Shown here: piece after piece, positions 16,499 through 24,141 of the stretch
How the letters are laid out: each line of letters opens with the position of its first letter
Position numbering within the stretch: position 1 is the first letter of the stretch
Notes under the pieces: generated by a model
What the model was told of the DNA's origin: nothing
Database searches by the model: none
The model's input: the letters and a program-made list of their open reading frames with translations, nothing else
Made by a program: the position numbers and the translations under genes
Assembly (NCBI GenBank): GCA_913776615.1
Contig: CAJYPK010000039.1
Location: 1 to 42,326, forward strand
Origin: an uncultured Hymenobacter sp.
GTDB taxonomy: Bacteria > Bacteroidota > Bacteroidia > Cytophagales > Hymenobacteraceae
DNA: 42,326 nucleotides
Direction: 5' to 3'

Positions 16499-17251
16499 CT
16501 ACAGCTGCTTTTCGGTGAGCCGGGCGTAGGCGGCCAGCCACAGCAGCCCGGCCAGCACCAGCGGCAACCAGTTGAACCATTGCTCCTGGCCGTCGGGCAG
16601 CGTAACGGAGGCGCTGTTGTACAGCTTCACGGAGCCGAAGGGAAATACCGCCTGTACGACTGGTCCAAGCAAAGCCTTCATTATCCGAAAATTGACCACC
16701 GTCCCCACAATGCTCAGCAGCACCAAGCCGAAGGCGGTTTTCAGAAATTGCTGCCGGGTGAAAAAGATACTCCCCCACAGCGCCACGCCGTGCAGCACCA
16801 GGAAAAAGGCGAGCAGCCCAGGAGCATTCTTGGCCGTGAATATGTTCAGCAGGGTGTCTGACGCCGGACTCAGGCTTAGCGCTACCCAGTCGGCCAGGTA
16901 AAAGACGGCCGTGAACACCGCCAAAAACACGGGCAGTGAAAATAGCCAGGCCACCAGGAATTTTTCGAAGTGTGAGGCGGGCAGCGTGAGGGCCAGCGCC
17001 GCCCGACTGCCCACTCCAAACTGGGCCAGCACCAGGCTCGTGAAAAAGCTGCCCGCCGCCAGCAGCATCAGGGTAAAAAGAATACCCTGCTGCATATGAC
17101 TCAGCCCGCCCCCGACGTAAGCCAGGAAGCCCACCACTACCAGGATGCCGCCCGTGAGCACGGCGGCCCCGAGGGCGTAAGTTGGCAGTTGCTCGGCGGT
17201 GTGCTTGCGCAGCAGGCGCCCAAAGCGCGAAAGATTAAAGAACTGGTTCAT
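16499..17251 (-). CDS. ABC transporter membrane subunit
   Basis: This 250-residue integral membrane protein has about six hydrophobic segments: LPTYALGAAVLTGGILVVVG, ILFTLMLLAAGSFFTSLVLA, FLVAWLFSLPVFLAVFTAVF, GLLAFFLVLHGVALWG, FGLVLLSIVGTVVNF and the C-terminal WLPLVLAGLLWLAAY. No ATP-binding motif is present. Its first 17 bases overlap the end of the ATPase gene and its stop is 14 bases before the GntR gene, so it is the transmembrane partner of the ATPase at 17235-18092. Substrate and direction of transport are unknown; antimicrobial or lipid export is the usual guess for YtrA-linked systems. Confidence 0.82.
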   Translation of the reverse strand: MNQFFNLSRFGRLLRKHTAEQLPTYALGAAVLTGGILVVVGFLAYVGGGLSHMQQGILFTLMLLAAGSFFTSLVLAQFGVGSRAALALTLPASHFEKFLVAWLFSLPVFLAVFTAVFYLADWVALSLSPASDTLLNIFTAKNAPGLLAFFLVLHGVALWGSIFFTRQQFLKTAFGLVLLSIVGTVVNFRIMKALLGPVVQAVFPFGSVKLYNSASVTLPDGQEQWFNWLPLVLAGLLWLAAYARLTEKQL

Positions 17252-18092
17252 GTTGACGCTGGGTGAGGTAAGTGGCCACGGCCTTGTCGGGGCCGGTGAG
17301 GGCGTTGAAGAGTAATTCCAGATCGACTTTACTGTAAGTGCCGCCCGGGTTGGGTCGGATCACCTGCTGGCCGCGCACCGAGGGCTCGGCGTAGAGCACG
17401 TCGGGGCCGGCCGCCCCGGCCGGCGCGGTGCCGAAGCTGATGAACTCGCCCAGCTCGTCGAGCACTTCGTTGAGCACGATGCGGCGCTCGTGCAGCACCA
17501 GCACGGTATCGATAAGATTGTCGAGATCACGCACTTGGTGGGTAGAAATCACCACGCAACGCTCCTCCCCCAGCGCCCGCGCCACGAGCTTGCGAAACTG
17601 CGCCTTGCTCGGAATGTCGAGGCCGTTGGTGGGCTCGTCGAGCACCAGCAGGCCGGTATTCGTGGCCAGGGCAAAGGCAATGAGCACCTTCTTTTGCTGG
17701 CCGAAGGAAAGCGTGGTAAGCTTAGTAAGGCTGGGCACGTCGAATTCGCGCAAGTACTCGTGAAACGCGGCCTCGTCGAAGCGCGGGTAGAAGCCGCCGG
17801 TGCTGCGGGCCAGCTGCGTGGCCGTCACGGCGGGCACCCGCACGTCTTCGGGCAGGAAGAATAGGTCTTGCAGCGTATCGGGGCGGCGCAGGGCGGCGGC
17901 GTGGCCGTCGACCTCGCAGGTGCCGGACAGCGGAAAGGCCAGCCCCACCAGGTTCTTGAGCAGGGTGGACTTACCCGCGCCGTTCTTGCCGAGCAGGCCG
18001 TAGATGCGGCCGCGCACGAGGTCAAGGGTCAGGTTTTCGAGTTGCAGTACCCGGCGCGAGTACCCAAAATGCAGGTTGCGGATGCGGACCAT
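17235..18092 (-). CDS. ABC transporter ATP-binding protein
   Basis: The 285-residue ATPase has a Walker A GKNGAGKST at residues 35-43, a signature variant LSFGQQKK near 137 in place of LSGGQ, a Walker B LLVLDEPTNGLD near 150-161, and the switch His in ISTHQ. An extra C-terminal about 70 residues follows the nucleotide-binding domain. It is the first gene of a four-gene unit (ATPase, permease, GntR, GIN protein), all overlapping or within 14 bases. Its start at 18090-18092 is 15 bases from a palindromic operator. The system is probably an exporter induced when the YtrA-like repressor lets go. Confidence 0.9.
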   Translation of the reverse strand: MVRIRNLHFGYSRRVLQLENLTLDLVRGRIYGLLGKNGAGKSTLLKNLVGLAFPLSGTCEVDGHAAALRRPDTLQDLFFLPEDVRVPAVTATQLARSTGGFYPRFDEAAFHEYLREFDVPSLTKLTTLSFGQQKKVLIAFALATNTGLLVLDEPTNGLDIPSKAQFRKLVARALGEERCVVISTHQVRDLDNLIDTVLVLHERRIVLNEVLDELGEFISFGTAPAGAAGPDVLYAEPSVRGQQVIRPNPGGTYSKVDLELLFNALTGPDKAVATYLTQRQHEPVL

Positions 18093-18106
18093 AACGGCGG
18101 CGTTTT

Positions 18107-18130
18107 AGTGTATTACTAAACTAGTACACT
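18107..18130 (-). promoter_or_regulatory. Predicted operator of the YtrA-like GntR repressor
   Basis: AGTGTATTACTA (18107-18118) and AACTAGTACACT (18119-18130) form an imperfect 24-bp palindrome with 9 of 12 positions matching and perfect AGTGTA/TACACT ends. The layout resembles known YtrA sites. It lies just downstream of the -7 box at 18132-18139, so bound repressor would cover the transcription start. Confidence 0.7.
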
Positions 18131-18131
18131 G

Positions 18132-18139
18132 CAAATGTA
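18132..18139 (-). promoter_or_regulatory. Candidate -7 promoter box of the ABC/GntR operon
   Basis: On the minus strand the sequence reads TACATTTG, an exact TAnnTTTG match, about 40 bases before the ATPase start. No good -33 TTG is seen at the usual distance, which would fit a regulated promoter. Confidence 0.55.
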
Positions 18140-18391
18140 GACAGGTCCTTTACACTTGGTACTCGCGGCAAAAAATATTTTTGCGGCTAGCCCACGGGCT
18201 GGGCGGTAAGTAGCAGTTTATCACTGCTTACAACTCAGCGACAATCTTCATAAAACGTTCATTCATAAGCAAGAAAGCACTTTTTACGACTACTCGCCCG
18301 TCGACGCCGTATGCTGAGCTTAGGAGCGAACGCGCTGGCTTCGGCCAACGGGTTACCGCCCTTTCTCCTTCTTCTCCTACCCTATCCGCGC

Positions 18392-19714
18392 ATGGCTGCC
18401 CCGCAATTCCTGTTCGCCACTGGCATCGAAAACAGCAACCCTACCATCCAAAACGGCAAGCTGCGGCTGGATGAGTACGAGAAATGCGGCCACTACAAAT
18501 TTTGGCAGAAGGACTTCGACCTGGTGCAGGAAATGGGCATCGAGTGCCTGCGCTACGGGCCGCCCATCCACACTACCTGGCTGGGGCCGGGCAAGTACAA
18601 TTGGGACTTTGCCGACGCGACGTTCGGCGACCTGTTGCGGCGCAACATCATTCCCATCGTGGATTTGTGCCACTTCGGGGTGCCCGACTGGGTGGGCAAT
18701 TTTCAAAATCCTGATTTCCCGGCGCTGTTTGCGGAGTACGCGGGGGCATTTGCGCGGCGCTTTCCGTGGGTGCAGCTCTACACCCCGGTAAACGAGATGT
18801 ACATCTGCGCCGAGTTTTCGGCCCTGTACGGGTGGTGGAACGAGCAGCTGGCCAGCGACCAGGCGTTTGTCACGGCCCTCAAGTACATTGTGAAAGCCAA
18901 CGTGCTGGCCATGCACGCCATCCTGGCGGTGCGGCCCGACGCGCTGTTTGTGCAAAGCGAGAGCAGCGAGTATTTCCACGCCGAAAACCCCGACGCCATC
19001 AAGCCCGCTGAGCTACTGAACGCCAAGCGTTTTTTGTCGCTCGACCTGAACTACGGCCGGCGCGTGGACTCGGACATGTACGAGTATCTGCTGGACAACG
19101 GCATGACGCGCGCCGAATACCACTTCTTCCTGGAGAATGACCTGCGCCACCAGTGCATCATGGGCAATGACTACTACCGCACCAACGAGCACCGCGTACG
19201 GCCCGACGGCAGCACCACGGCTTCGGGTGAAATATTTGGTTACCACGTCATTACCACCCAGTACCACGACCGCTACCGGCTGCCCGTGATGCACACCGAA
19301 ACCAATCTCTGGCAGGGTCCCAACGGCGACGAGGCCGTAAACTGGCTCTGGAAGGAATGGGCCAACGTGCTGCGGGTACGCAACGATGGCGTGCCCATCG
19401 TGGGCTTTACGTGGTACTCGCTCACCGACCAGGTGGACTGGGACACCGCCCTGCGCGAAAACAACGGCAACGTGAATCCACTGGGTCTGTACGACTTAAA
19501 TCGCAACATTCGCCCCGTGGGCGAGGCCTATAAGAAGCTCATCAGCCAGTGGAAGCAGGTGCTGCCCGCCCAAACGGCCTGCCTGCAAATGCCGCTCGTA
19601 ATGCCCCAGCAAAGCAACGAGGCCTGGGCCAAGCGCCAACAAGCGGAAGCCAAGGCCGACCAGGCGCAGCCCACTACCGCCACGGCCAACGCGCCGCTGC
19701 AAGACAACCATTAG
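18392..19714 (+). CDS. Glycoside hydrolase family 1-like protein
   Basis: The protein has 440 residues from the ATG at 18392 (MAAPQFLFATGIENSNP). An earlier in-frame ATG at 18311 adds a leucine-rich stretch that could be read as a poor signal peptide, but family members usually start at the later site. The TIM-barrel pattern of GH1 is present: FLFATGIENS at strand 1, YTPVNE with acid/base E135, and a nucleophile E303 in the unusual context HTETN in place of the usual (I/V)TENG. Aromatic sugar-contacting residues occur in FTWYSLTDQVDWD. The last about 60 residues are Gln/Ala-rich and probably disordered. It should cleave beta-glycosides in the cytoplasm. The SDR gene follows 83 bases downstream on the same strand. 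Confidence 0.82.
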   Translation: MAAPQFLFATGIENSNPTIQNGKLRLDEYEKCGHYKFWQKDFDLVQEMGIECLRYGPPIHTTWLGPGKYNWDFADATFGDLLRRNIIPIVDLCHFGVPDWVGNFQNPDFPALFAEYAGAFARRFPWVQLYTPVNEMYICAEFSALYGWWNEQLASDQAFVTALKYIVKANVLAMHAILAVRPDALFVQSESSEYFHAENPDAIKPAELLNAKRFLSLDLNYGRRVDSDMYEYLLDNGMTRAEYHFFLENDLRHQCIMGNDYYRTNEHRVRPDGSTTASGEIFGYHVITTQYHDRYRLPVMHTETNLWQGPNGDEAVNWLWKEWANVLRVRNDGVPIVGFTWYSLTDQVDWDTALRENNGNVNPLGLYDLNRNIRPVGEAYKKLISQWKQVLPAQTACLQMPLVMPQQSNEAWAKRQQAEAKADQAQPTTATANAPLQDNH

Positions 19715-19797
19715 GCCTGGCGCGGACTTACAGTCAGCGTTTATCAAATACGTCTTCCAACTACCTACCCGCGGACTAAAAGCCCGCGCAACTTCCT

Positions 19798-20535
19798 ATG
19801 CGCTTTCAGGATAAAGTAGCTATCGTTACGGGCGGGGCCAGCGGCATCGGCCTGGCCATTGCCAAGCGGCTGGCCTCAGAAGGTGCCCGCCTCGTGCTGG
19901 CCGACATCAACCAGGCCAACCTCGACGCGGCCGTGCCCGAGGTACAAAAGGCCGGTGCGCCCGAGGTGCTGGCCAGCCTTTGCAACGTATCCGACGAAAG
20001 CCAGGTCATCAGCACCGTCGCCACGGCCCTGGCCAAGTTCAACCGCCTCGACGTAATAATTAACAACGCTGGCCTTATGCAGTTTAAGCCCCTGGAAGAG
20101 CTGACCGGCGACGACTGGCTGCGGGTGCTGGGCGTGGATTTGCTGGGCGCGTTTTATTTCACCAAGCAGGCATTTTTGCACATGAAACCGGGCGGCAGCA
20201 TCGTGAACGTGGCCAGCATCCACGCCATTGCTACGGAGGCGCTGGTGGCACCCTACGCGGCGGCCAAGGCGGCGGTACTCTCGCTCACGCGCTCGGCGGT
20301 GATTGAGGGCAAGCCCAAGGGTATCCGCACCAACGTGGTGCTGCCGGGAGCCATCGACACGCCCATGCTCTGGAACAACCCCAACGTGAAGTCGGGCGTG
20401 GAGAAAATCAACCCCAGCGACGTGGGCAAGCCCGAAAACGTAGCCGCCACCGTAGCCTACCTGGCTTCCGACGATGCGGCCTTTGTGGAGGGCGCGGAGG
20501 TGCGCGTCGACGGCGGCCGGCTCGACCATTTGTAG
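19798..20535 (+). CDS. Short-chain dehydrogenase/reductase (SDR) family oxidoreductase
   Basis: The length of 245 residues is typical for classical SDRs. The nucleotide-binding TGGASGIG is at residues 11-18, NNAG at 89-92, and the catalytic S140, Y153 and K157 (YAAAK) are all in place. An acidic residue follows strand 2 in VLADINQ (D38 region), which suggests preference for NAD(H). The C-terminal GAEVRVDGGRLDHL matches the usual VDGG ending. The substrate cannot be told; the upstream glycosidase on the same strand makes a sugar or sugar-derived alcohol possible, as inference only. It converges on the DUF2490 gene with a 21-base gap. Confidence 0.9.
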   Translation: MRFQDKVAIVTGGASGIGLAIAKRLASEGARLVLADINQANLDAAVPEVQKAGAPEVLASLCNVSDESQVISTVATALAKFNRLDVIINNAGLMQFKPLEELTGDDWLRVLGVDLLGAFYFTKQAFLHMKPGGSIVNVASIHAIATEALVAPYAAAKAAVLSLTRSAVIEGKPKGIRTNVVLPGAIDTPMLWNNPNVKSGVEKINPSDVGKPENVAATVAYLASDDAAFVEGAEVRVDGGRLDHL

Positions 20536-20556
20536 TCAGCCGCTCAGCGCGCAAGC

Positions 20557-21336
20557 CTAATCAGGCTGCGAGGGCAGCGACTCGGGCACGGGCGCATCGC
20601 GGCGCAGGAGCTTGTAAGTCAAGTTAATGACCACGTTATTTTTGGCGGCGGTATTTTGCAGCACGAACTGGCCCTGGGTGGTGGTGTAATTATAGTTGGC
20701 CTGGTTGACGTAGCCGACCTGCACGATGAAATGCTTGTCTAGTTGGTAGCCTACCCCGCCATATACCCGGTTGCGCTCGAACACGGGGCCGCGCGGGTTG
20801 AGAAACACTTCGTCGTAGGCAGCCAGAAATACTGCGCCCGGCTCGATTTTCTTATGATTGAGCGGTAGAAAGCCATTGAGCCGGTAGCGGAAGCGCTGCC
20901 GAAACTCAGTGCGGTCGTCGCGAAACGTAAACCACCGCTGCTCAATGCGGTAGCGGTGCTCCAGCTTGAGGCGGTGGGAGTACTGGGTAAGGATAATTTG
21001 CTCCCAAAGACGCTTTTCGGCGTTGAGCGGGCCGGCACCCAGGTCTTGGTAATCGGAGGTAATGTAGCGACCGCCAGCGATAACGGCCGTGAAATTGGGG
21101 TCAATATCAAAGCTTGCCCCAGCCTTCAATTCGTGGTAGAAATAATCGCGAAATACGGCGTTGGTACGCACTTGTACTTCGGCAAAGCCTCCCCAGCGGT
21201 GGGTGGGGCTACCGGGTAGCTGGACCGTTCCTACCAGCCAGCTACCCCAGGGCTGTTCGGGGTTGAGTGGCGTTTGGGCCTGGGCTCGGCCGACGGCCAG
21301 GGCCAGCAAGCACCCCGCCAGAGTAATCGTGCGCAT
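20557..21336 (-). CDS. DUF2490 family outer-membrane-like protein
   Basis: The 259-residue protein has a signal peptide (MRTITLAGCLLALAVGRAQA, then Q) and a chain of amphipathic beta strands rich in Tyr, Arg and Phe: WGGFAEVQVRTNAVFRDYFY, HRLKLEHRYRIEQRWF, EFRQRFRYRLNG, and a final VVINLTYKLLR. This pattern and the opening WGSWLVGTVQLP fit DUF2490, a family of predicted small outer-membrane barrels in Bacteroidota of unknown function. It has its own candidate promoter and stands as a single gene. Confidence 0.82.
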   Translation of the reverse strand: MRTITLAGCLLALAVGRAQAQTPLNPEQPWGSWLVGTVQLPGSPTHRWGGFAEVQVRTNAVFRDYFYHELKAGASFDIDPNFTAVIAGGRYITSDYQDLGAGPLNAEKRLWEQIILTQYSHRLKLEHRYRIEQRWFTFRDDRTEFRQRFRYRLNGFLPLNHKKIEPGAVFLAAYDEVFLNPRGPVFERNRVYGGVGYQLDKHFIVQVGYVNQANYNYTTTQGQFVLQNTAAKNNVVINLTYKLLRRDAPVPESLPSQPD

Positions 21337-21375
21337 TTCTTCATACTAACCGCCCAATTATTCACGGTAAGTTTA

Positions 21376-21383
21376 CAAAGGTA
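21376..21383 (-). promoter_or_regulatory. Candidate -7 promoter box of the DUF2490 gene
   Basis: The minus strand reads TACCTTTG, an exact TAnnTTTG match, 40 bases before the ATG at 21336. A TTG lies about 16 bases further upstream, slightly closer than usual. Confidence 0.5.
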
Positions 21384-21410
21384 CCGGCCAGGTAGCAGTC
21401 AATTTGCTTT

Positions 21411-21881
21411 TTAGCTCAACCATTGCCGCAATTGGGCCAGCAGCCCCGGCCGGGCTTCGTCGTCGCGCAAGGGTAAGTCGTGGCCCAGCAGTTGGCGGGC
21501 CGCGAAGATGTCTTTTCCCATCACCCACACTTGGTAGCGGTATTCGGTAGCGGTGTAGAGCAGGCTACCCGTACGCACGGCTAGGCCCCGCTGCTCCAAC
21601 TGCGCCCGCAGCGCCTGCGCGGCTGCTTCCGAGCGCAAGAAGCCTACCGGGTGATACTGGGGCTGCGCCATTATCAGGTGCAGGTAGTAGTCGCAGGCCG
21701 CCGCCTCATCGGTTGAGGTGAAAACGGGCGGCTGGTCTTGCCCGCGCTCCGAGAATAGTACCCGCCATTGGCCGCCCTCGTGCAGCAGACAAAAGCCATT
21801 ATAGCCCCGCCGGCCAATGTCATAGTTGGCGGGGTTGGCTCCTTCGGCTTCGAGGCGGCGGGCTAGCTCGGTGGTGTTCAT
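21411..21881 (-). CDS. Immunity-protein-like protein next to a RiPP precursor
   Basis: From the ATG at 21879-21881 the protein has 156 residues (MNTTELARRLEAEG...). Its first half, NPANYDIGRRGYNGFCLLHE, then WRVLFSERGQDQPPVFTSTD and AAACDYY, follows a pattern I recall from small bacterial immunity proteins (Imm59-like: NYxIxG, W.V.YSERG, F.TEEEAC.Y). This was not checked. The second half repeats an alpha/beta layout with no known name. A second in-frame start at 21954-21956 overlaps the stop of the upstream precursor gene (TGATG), which would couple translation but add a 25-residue extension of unconvincing sequence. Unlike the precursor, it has the GC-rich codon use of the host. An immunity role is inferred from resemblance and position. 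Confidence 0.55.
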   Translation of the reverse strand: MNTTELARRLEAEGANPANYDIGRRGYNGFCLLHEGGQWRVLFSERGQDQPPVFTSTDEAAACDYYLHLIMAQPQYHPVGFLRSEAAAQALRAQLEQRGLAVRTGSLLYTATEYRYQVWVMGKDIFAARQLLGHDLPLRDDEARPGLLAQLRQWLS

Positions 21882-21955
21882 GAGGAGAGAAACACGGCAC
21901 TTGCAACTCGTTCCTGGTGGCGCGGGATCATACCCCACGCCACTAGAAATATTCA

Positions 21956-22129
21956 TCACATAACTAAAGTACAACCCATTGATATGCAGCCGCTCACATC
22001 GCTAACACTGACTTTAGTGCCGTTGCAGTAGCAGCTAAACCCACCTTTAAGGGCTTGCATCTCCACCTTATTAAGTGCAACCTTACTAGCTAAAGCATTA
22101 AGGCTAAAAAGATTATTTATTTTTTTCAT
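21956..22129 (-). CDS. Double-glycine-leader peptide, probable RiPP/bacteriocin precursor
   Basis: The peptide has 57 residues from the ATG at 22127-22129. Residues 1-30 form a leader typical of Bacteroidota natural-product precursors: MKKINNLF, a Leu/Ala/Asn-rich helix, then LNKVEMQALKGG with a cleavage-type Gly-Gly at 29-30. The predicted core, residues 31-57, is small and rich in Cys, Ser, Gly and Val, with cysteines at 33, 35, 48 and 53 (FSCYCNGTKV... GCISMGCTLVM). Such leaders are normally cut by C39-peptidase ABC exporters; none is in the window. No radical-SAM or lanthionine enzyme is present either, so the core may carry only disulfides or be matured from elsewhere. An in-frame ATG 12 bases upstream is a weaker start. 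Local DNA is clearly more AT-rich than its neighbours. Confidence 0.7.
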   Translation of the reverse strand: MKKINNLFSLNALASKVALNKVEMQALKGGFSCYCNGTKVSVSDVSGCISMGCTLVM

Positions 22130-22141
22130 GATACATGCCAC

Positions 22142-22565
22142 AATTTATTTAGCAAAACGCGGCCAAAACTTTAGTGAGTGGACTGTAAAAATGGCAATAG
22201 GCAGTTAGATGCGAAAGGACTAACTACTATTTTCTGTGATCTCATAAAAACACTTTACTTGTTGAATTTATACCATTTTTTTCAGAAAAAATTATTTTAT
22301 TTCATAAAACATCTTTCTAGGTAAGCTCACCATTATACCTCAGCAAGTACCTAATTGTCATAAACTAGATATTTGTAATAAGAGTCAGCTACTGGCAAGA
22401 GCTTATTATTTCTCAAACAGTATGTTTTTTTTCTACATGCCGGTTATGCGGGCACATTGAACCGCCTCGCGTAGTGCAGGAGCTTTTGTTGTAGATGGCA
22501 AATTATTGCGACTAGTGCAGCTCACTGTTTTTTCGTTTCGCTTGGTTCTAACATCGAATTGGTAT
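22142..22565. other. AT-rich intergenic region upstream of the RiPP precursor
   Basis: This stretch of about 420 bases has far lower GC than the rest of the window, with long A/T runs near 22255-22315. No open frame of coding character was found on either strand. It presumably holds the precursor's promoter; AAGTTTTG on the minus strand near 22167-22174 is one mismatch from TAnnTTTG with a TTG about 23 bases upstream, which is weak. The composition suggests horizontally acquired DNA. Confidence 0.5.
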
Positions 22566-23825
22566 CTACAGCTTAAACGCCACCTCCGGCTTACCGTCTT
22601 TCACGGCATTGAAGGCCTTTACCATGCCATCGGCCGATATTTTGATGGCGGTGCCGTGCGGAGCCAGGGTTTCGGTGGCGGCCAGTCGGCCCCCGCCCGT
22701 GCTGCCGCCGCTGATTTTGATAATCGCGCCTACGGCCAGGATTTCGCCCTGGTAATTGAGAATGGTGGCCCCGTCGATAGCCACCAACTCCTTGCGCATG
22801 GTCCGGCTGATGTGTTGAAACTTCCGCCCCCGCACCAAACGGCTGATGGCGCGGCTTTTCACCGAGGTTGGCTGGGCCAATAAATCGTCGCACTTGATGG
22901 TGCTGTCCGCGCTCCGGCCGCCTTCCTTGATCAGGTTTTTCTCGTTGGCGAGCGGCACGGCGGCCAGGCAGCCACCGGTGCGGGCAAACGATACGTCGAG
23001 GATGGTTTCGTACATGGCCTGCTTTACGGCCGTGGAGCTGCCAGCCATGATACGGACCGTCGAATCGTGGTTGTAGTAGCTCCAGCCACCGTTACGCTTC
23101 GAAAAAAACAGCTTCTTATTCTTGAAAATCAGCACCTCACCGTTATTGGTCAGCGTGAAACACACTTTTTCTTCCTCGGCATAATTAGCCACCGAGATAA
23201 AGCGCAGCGGTGAGTAGGAGTTGTTTTCTACCTCGTTTTGCAGAAAATCCACGTATTCGAGCAGCGCGCCCTGCGACGAAATCAGGATGCCGCTTTCTAC
23301 GCTGTTGGAGAGCGGGGCGAAGAAATCCTCCGTGAGCACGTCCAGAATGGACGGGTGCTGCTTATTGACGGCCTGCTTGTTCGCAAAATCGACCACGATG
23401 GTGAAAGTGGGCTTGCGCCCCTCGTAGGTACGGGCCGACCAGTTATCGAACCCGTCGAGCACGCTCGCCAGCATGGCGTGCTCGGGCTCGCACAGAAACT
23501 TGCACAGCCCCACCTCAATAGCGTAGTTGATTACCCGCTCCTGGTAGAGCTTGGACGTCTTGCTATAATTGGCGACAATCTGCGCTACGATAGCCTCTAT
23601 CAGCTTGGTATCCTCGCCATTGAAAGGCTGGTTACGCCTGATTTCGACCTTGTAGCCAGCCTTTTTAGTGGGGCTGATGTGCATGGCCTGCCCGTTGCTT
23701 TTCAGGGCGGCCAGCGCGTGGACCTGGCCTTTTTCGGCCTCCTGAAGCTGCGGCGTCAGCACGGCCCCCGCCAGAATCGGGCAGATGTAGTTTTGGACAA
23801 TGTTGCGGAATTCTTCGCCGGTCAT
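22566..23825 (-). CDS. Divergent diadenylate-cyclase-like (DAC) protein with N-terminal sensor region
   Basis: The protein has 419 residues from the ATG at 23823-23825 (MTGEEFRNIVQNYICP). The C-terminal about 110 residues look like a DisA_N/DAC domain: VAIDGATILNYQGEILAVG with a DGA motif at 351-353, then GGSTGGGRLAATETLA at about 373-388 and AIKISADGMVKAF. In genuine diadenylate cyclases the second motif is GxRHRAA; here R380 is kept but the His-Arg is replaced by Leu-Ala. The preceding about 300 residues carry no named domain I can be sure of; I recall a class labelled DACNV sensor that matches in size and organisation. Possible activities are c-di-AMP or another cyclic nucleotide product, or loss of catalysis with ligand binding kept. 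No effector, phosphodiesterase or CBASS-type gene is adjacent. Confidence 0.6.
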   Translation of the reverse strand: MTGEEFRNIVQNYICPILAGAVLTPQLQEAEKGQVHALAALKSNGQAMHISPTKKAGYKVEIRRNQPFNGEDTKLIEAIVAQIVANYSKTSKLYQERVINYAIEVGLCKFLCEPEHAMLASVLDGFDNWSARTYEGRKPTFTIVVDFANKQAVNKQHPSILDVLTEDFFAPLSNSVESGILISSQGALLEYVDFLQNEVENNSYSPLRFISVANYAEEEKVCFTLTNNGEVLIFKNKKLFFSKRNGGWSYYNHDSTVRIMAGSSTAVKQAMYETILDVSFARTGGCLAAVPLANEKNLIKEGGRSADSTIKCDDLLAQPTSVKSRAISRLVRGRKFQHISRTMRKELVAIDGATILNYQGEILAVGAIIKISGGSTGGGRLAATETLAPHGTAIKISADGMVKAFNAVKDGKPEVAFKL

Positions 23826-23943
23826 GAGTCTTAGTCGGGTGGCAAACCTGCTCCGCAAGCATCGGTACCTGCGTCTACCCAAGCCTTCTACGCAAATTGC
23901 CCTGCTTACGCCGGCTGGCTTACCCCAGTCTCACTGGCCCGCC

Positions 23944-24123
23944 CTGGCGCGAGTTTAGCGCAGCGTAACTCGTGCCTACTTTACGGGGGCGGCTGCGCCT
24001 CCCATGAGCGAGCTAGCCGAACAGCCAAAGCTACCCTATGCCAACTTGCCGCGTTGCGGCAGTGGAGGTACAACCTCCACCTCATAAGTAGACACGAGTT
24101 ACGCTGCGCTAAACTTGCGCCAG
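23944..24123. mobile_element. 180-bp MITE-like element, copy 1
   Basis: The element has imperfect terminal inverted repeats of about 38 bases (CTGGCGCGAGTTTAGCGCAG at the left; the complement with A at position 8 at the right). Its interior forms further hairpins: TTGCCGC/GCGGCA and TGGAGG/CCTCCA. A second copy of identical length lies at 24780-24959 in the same orientation with about a dozen differences. It has no coding capacity. No clear target duplication flanks it. Confidence 0.85.
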
Positions 24124-24141
24124 TGAGCGGTTTTATTTATA

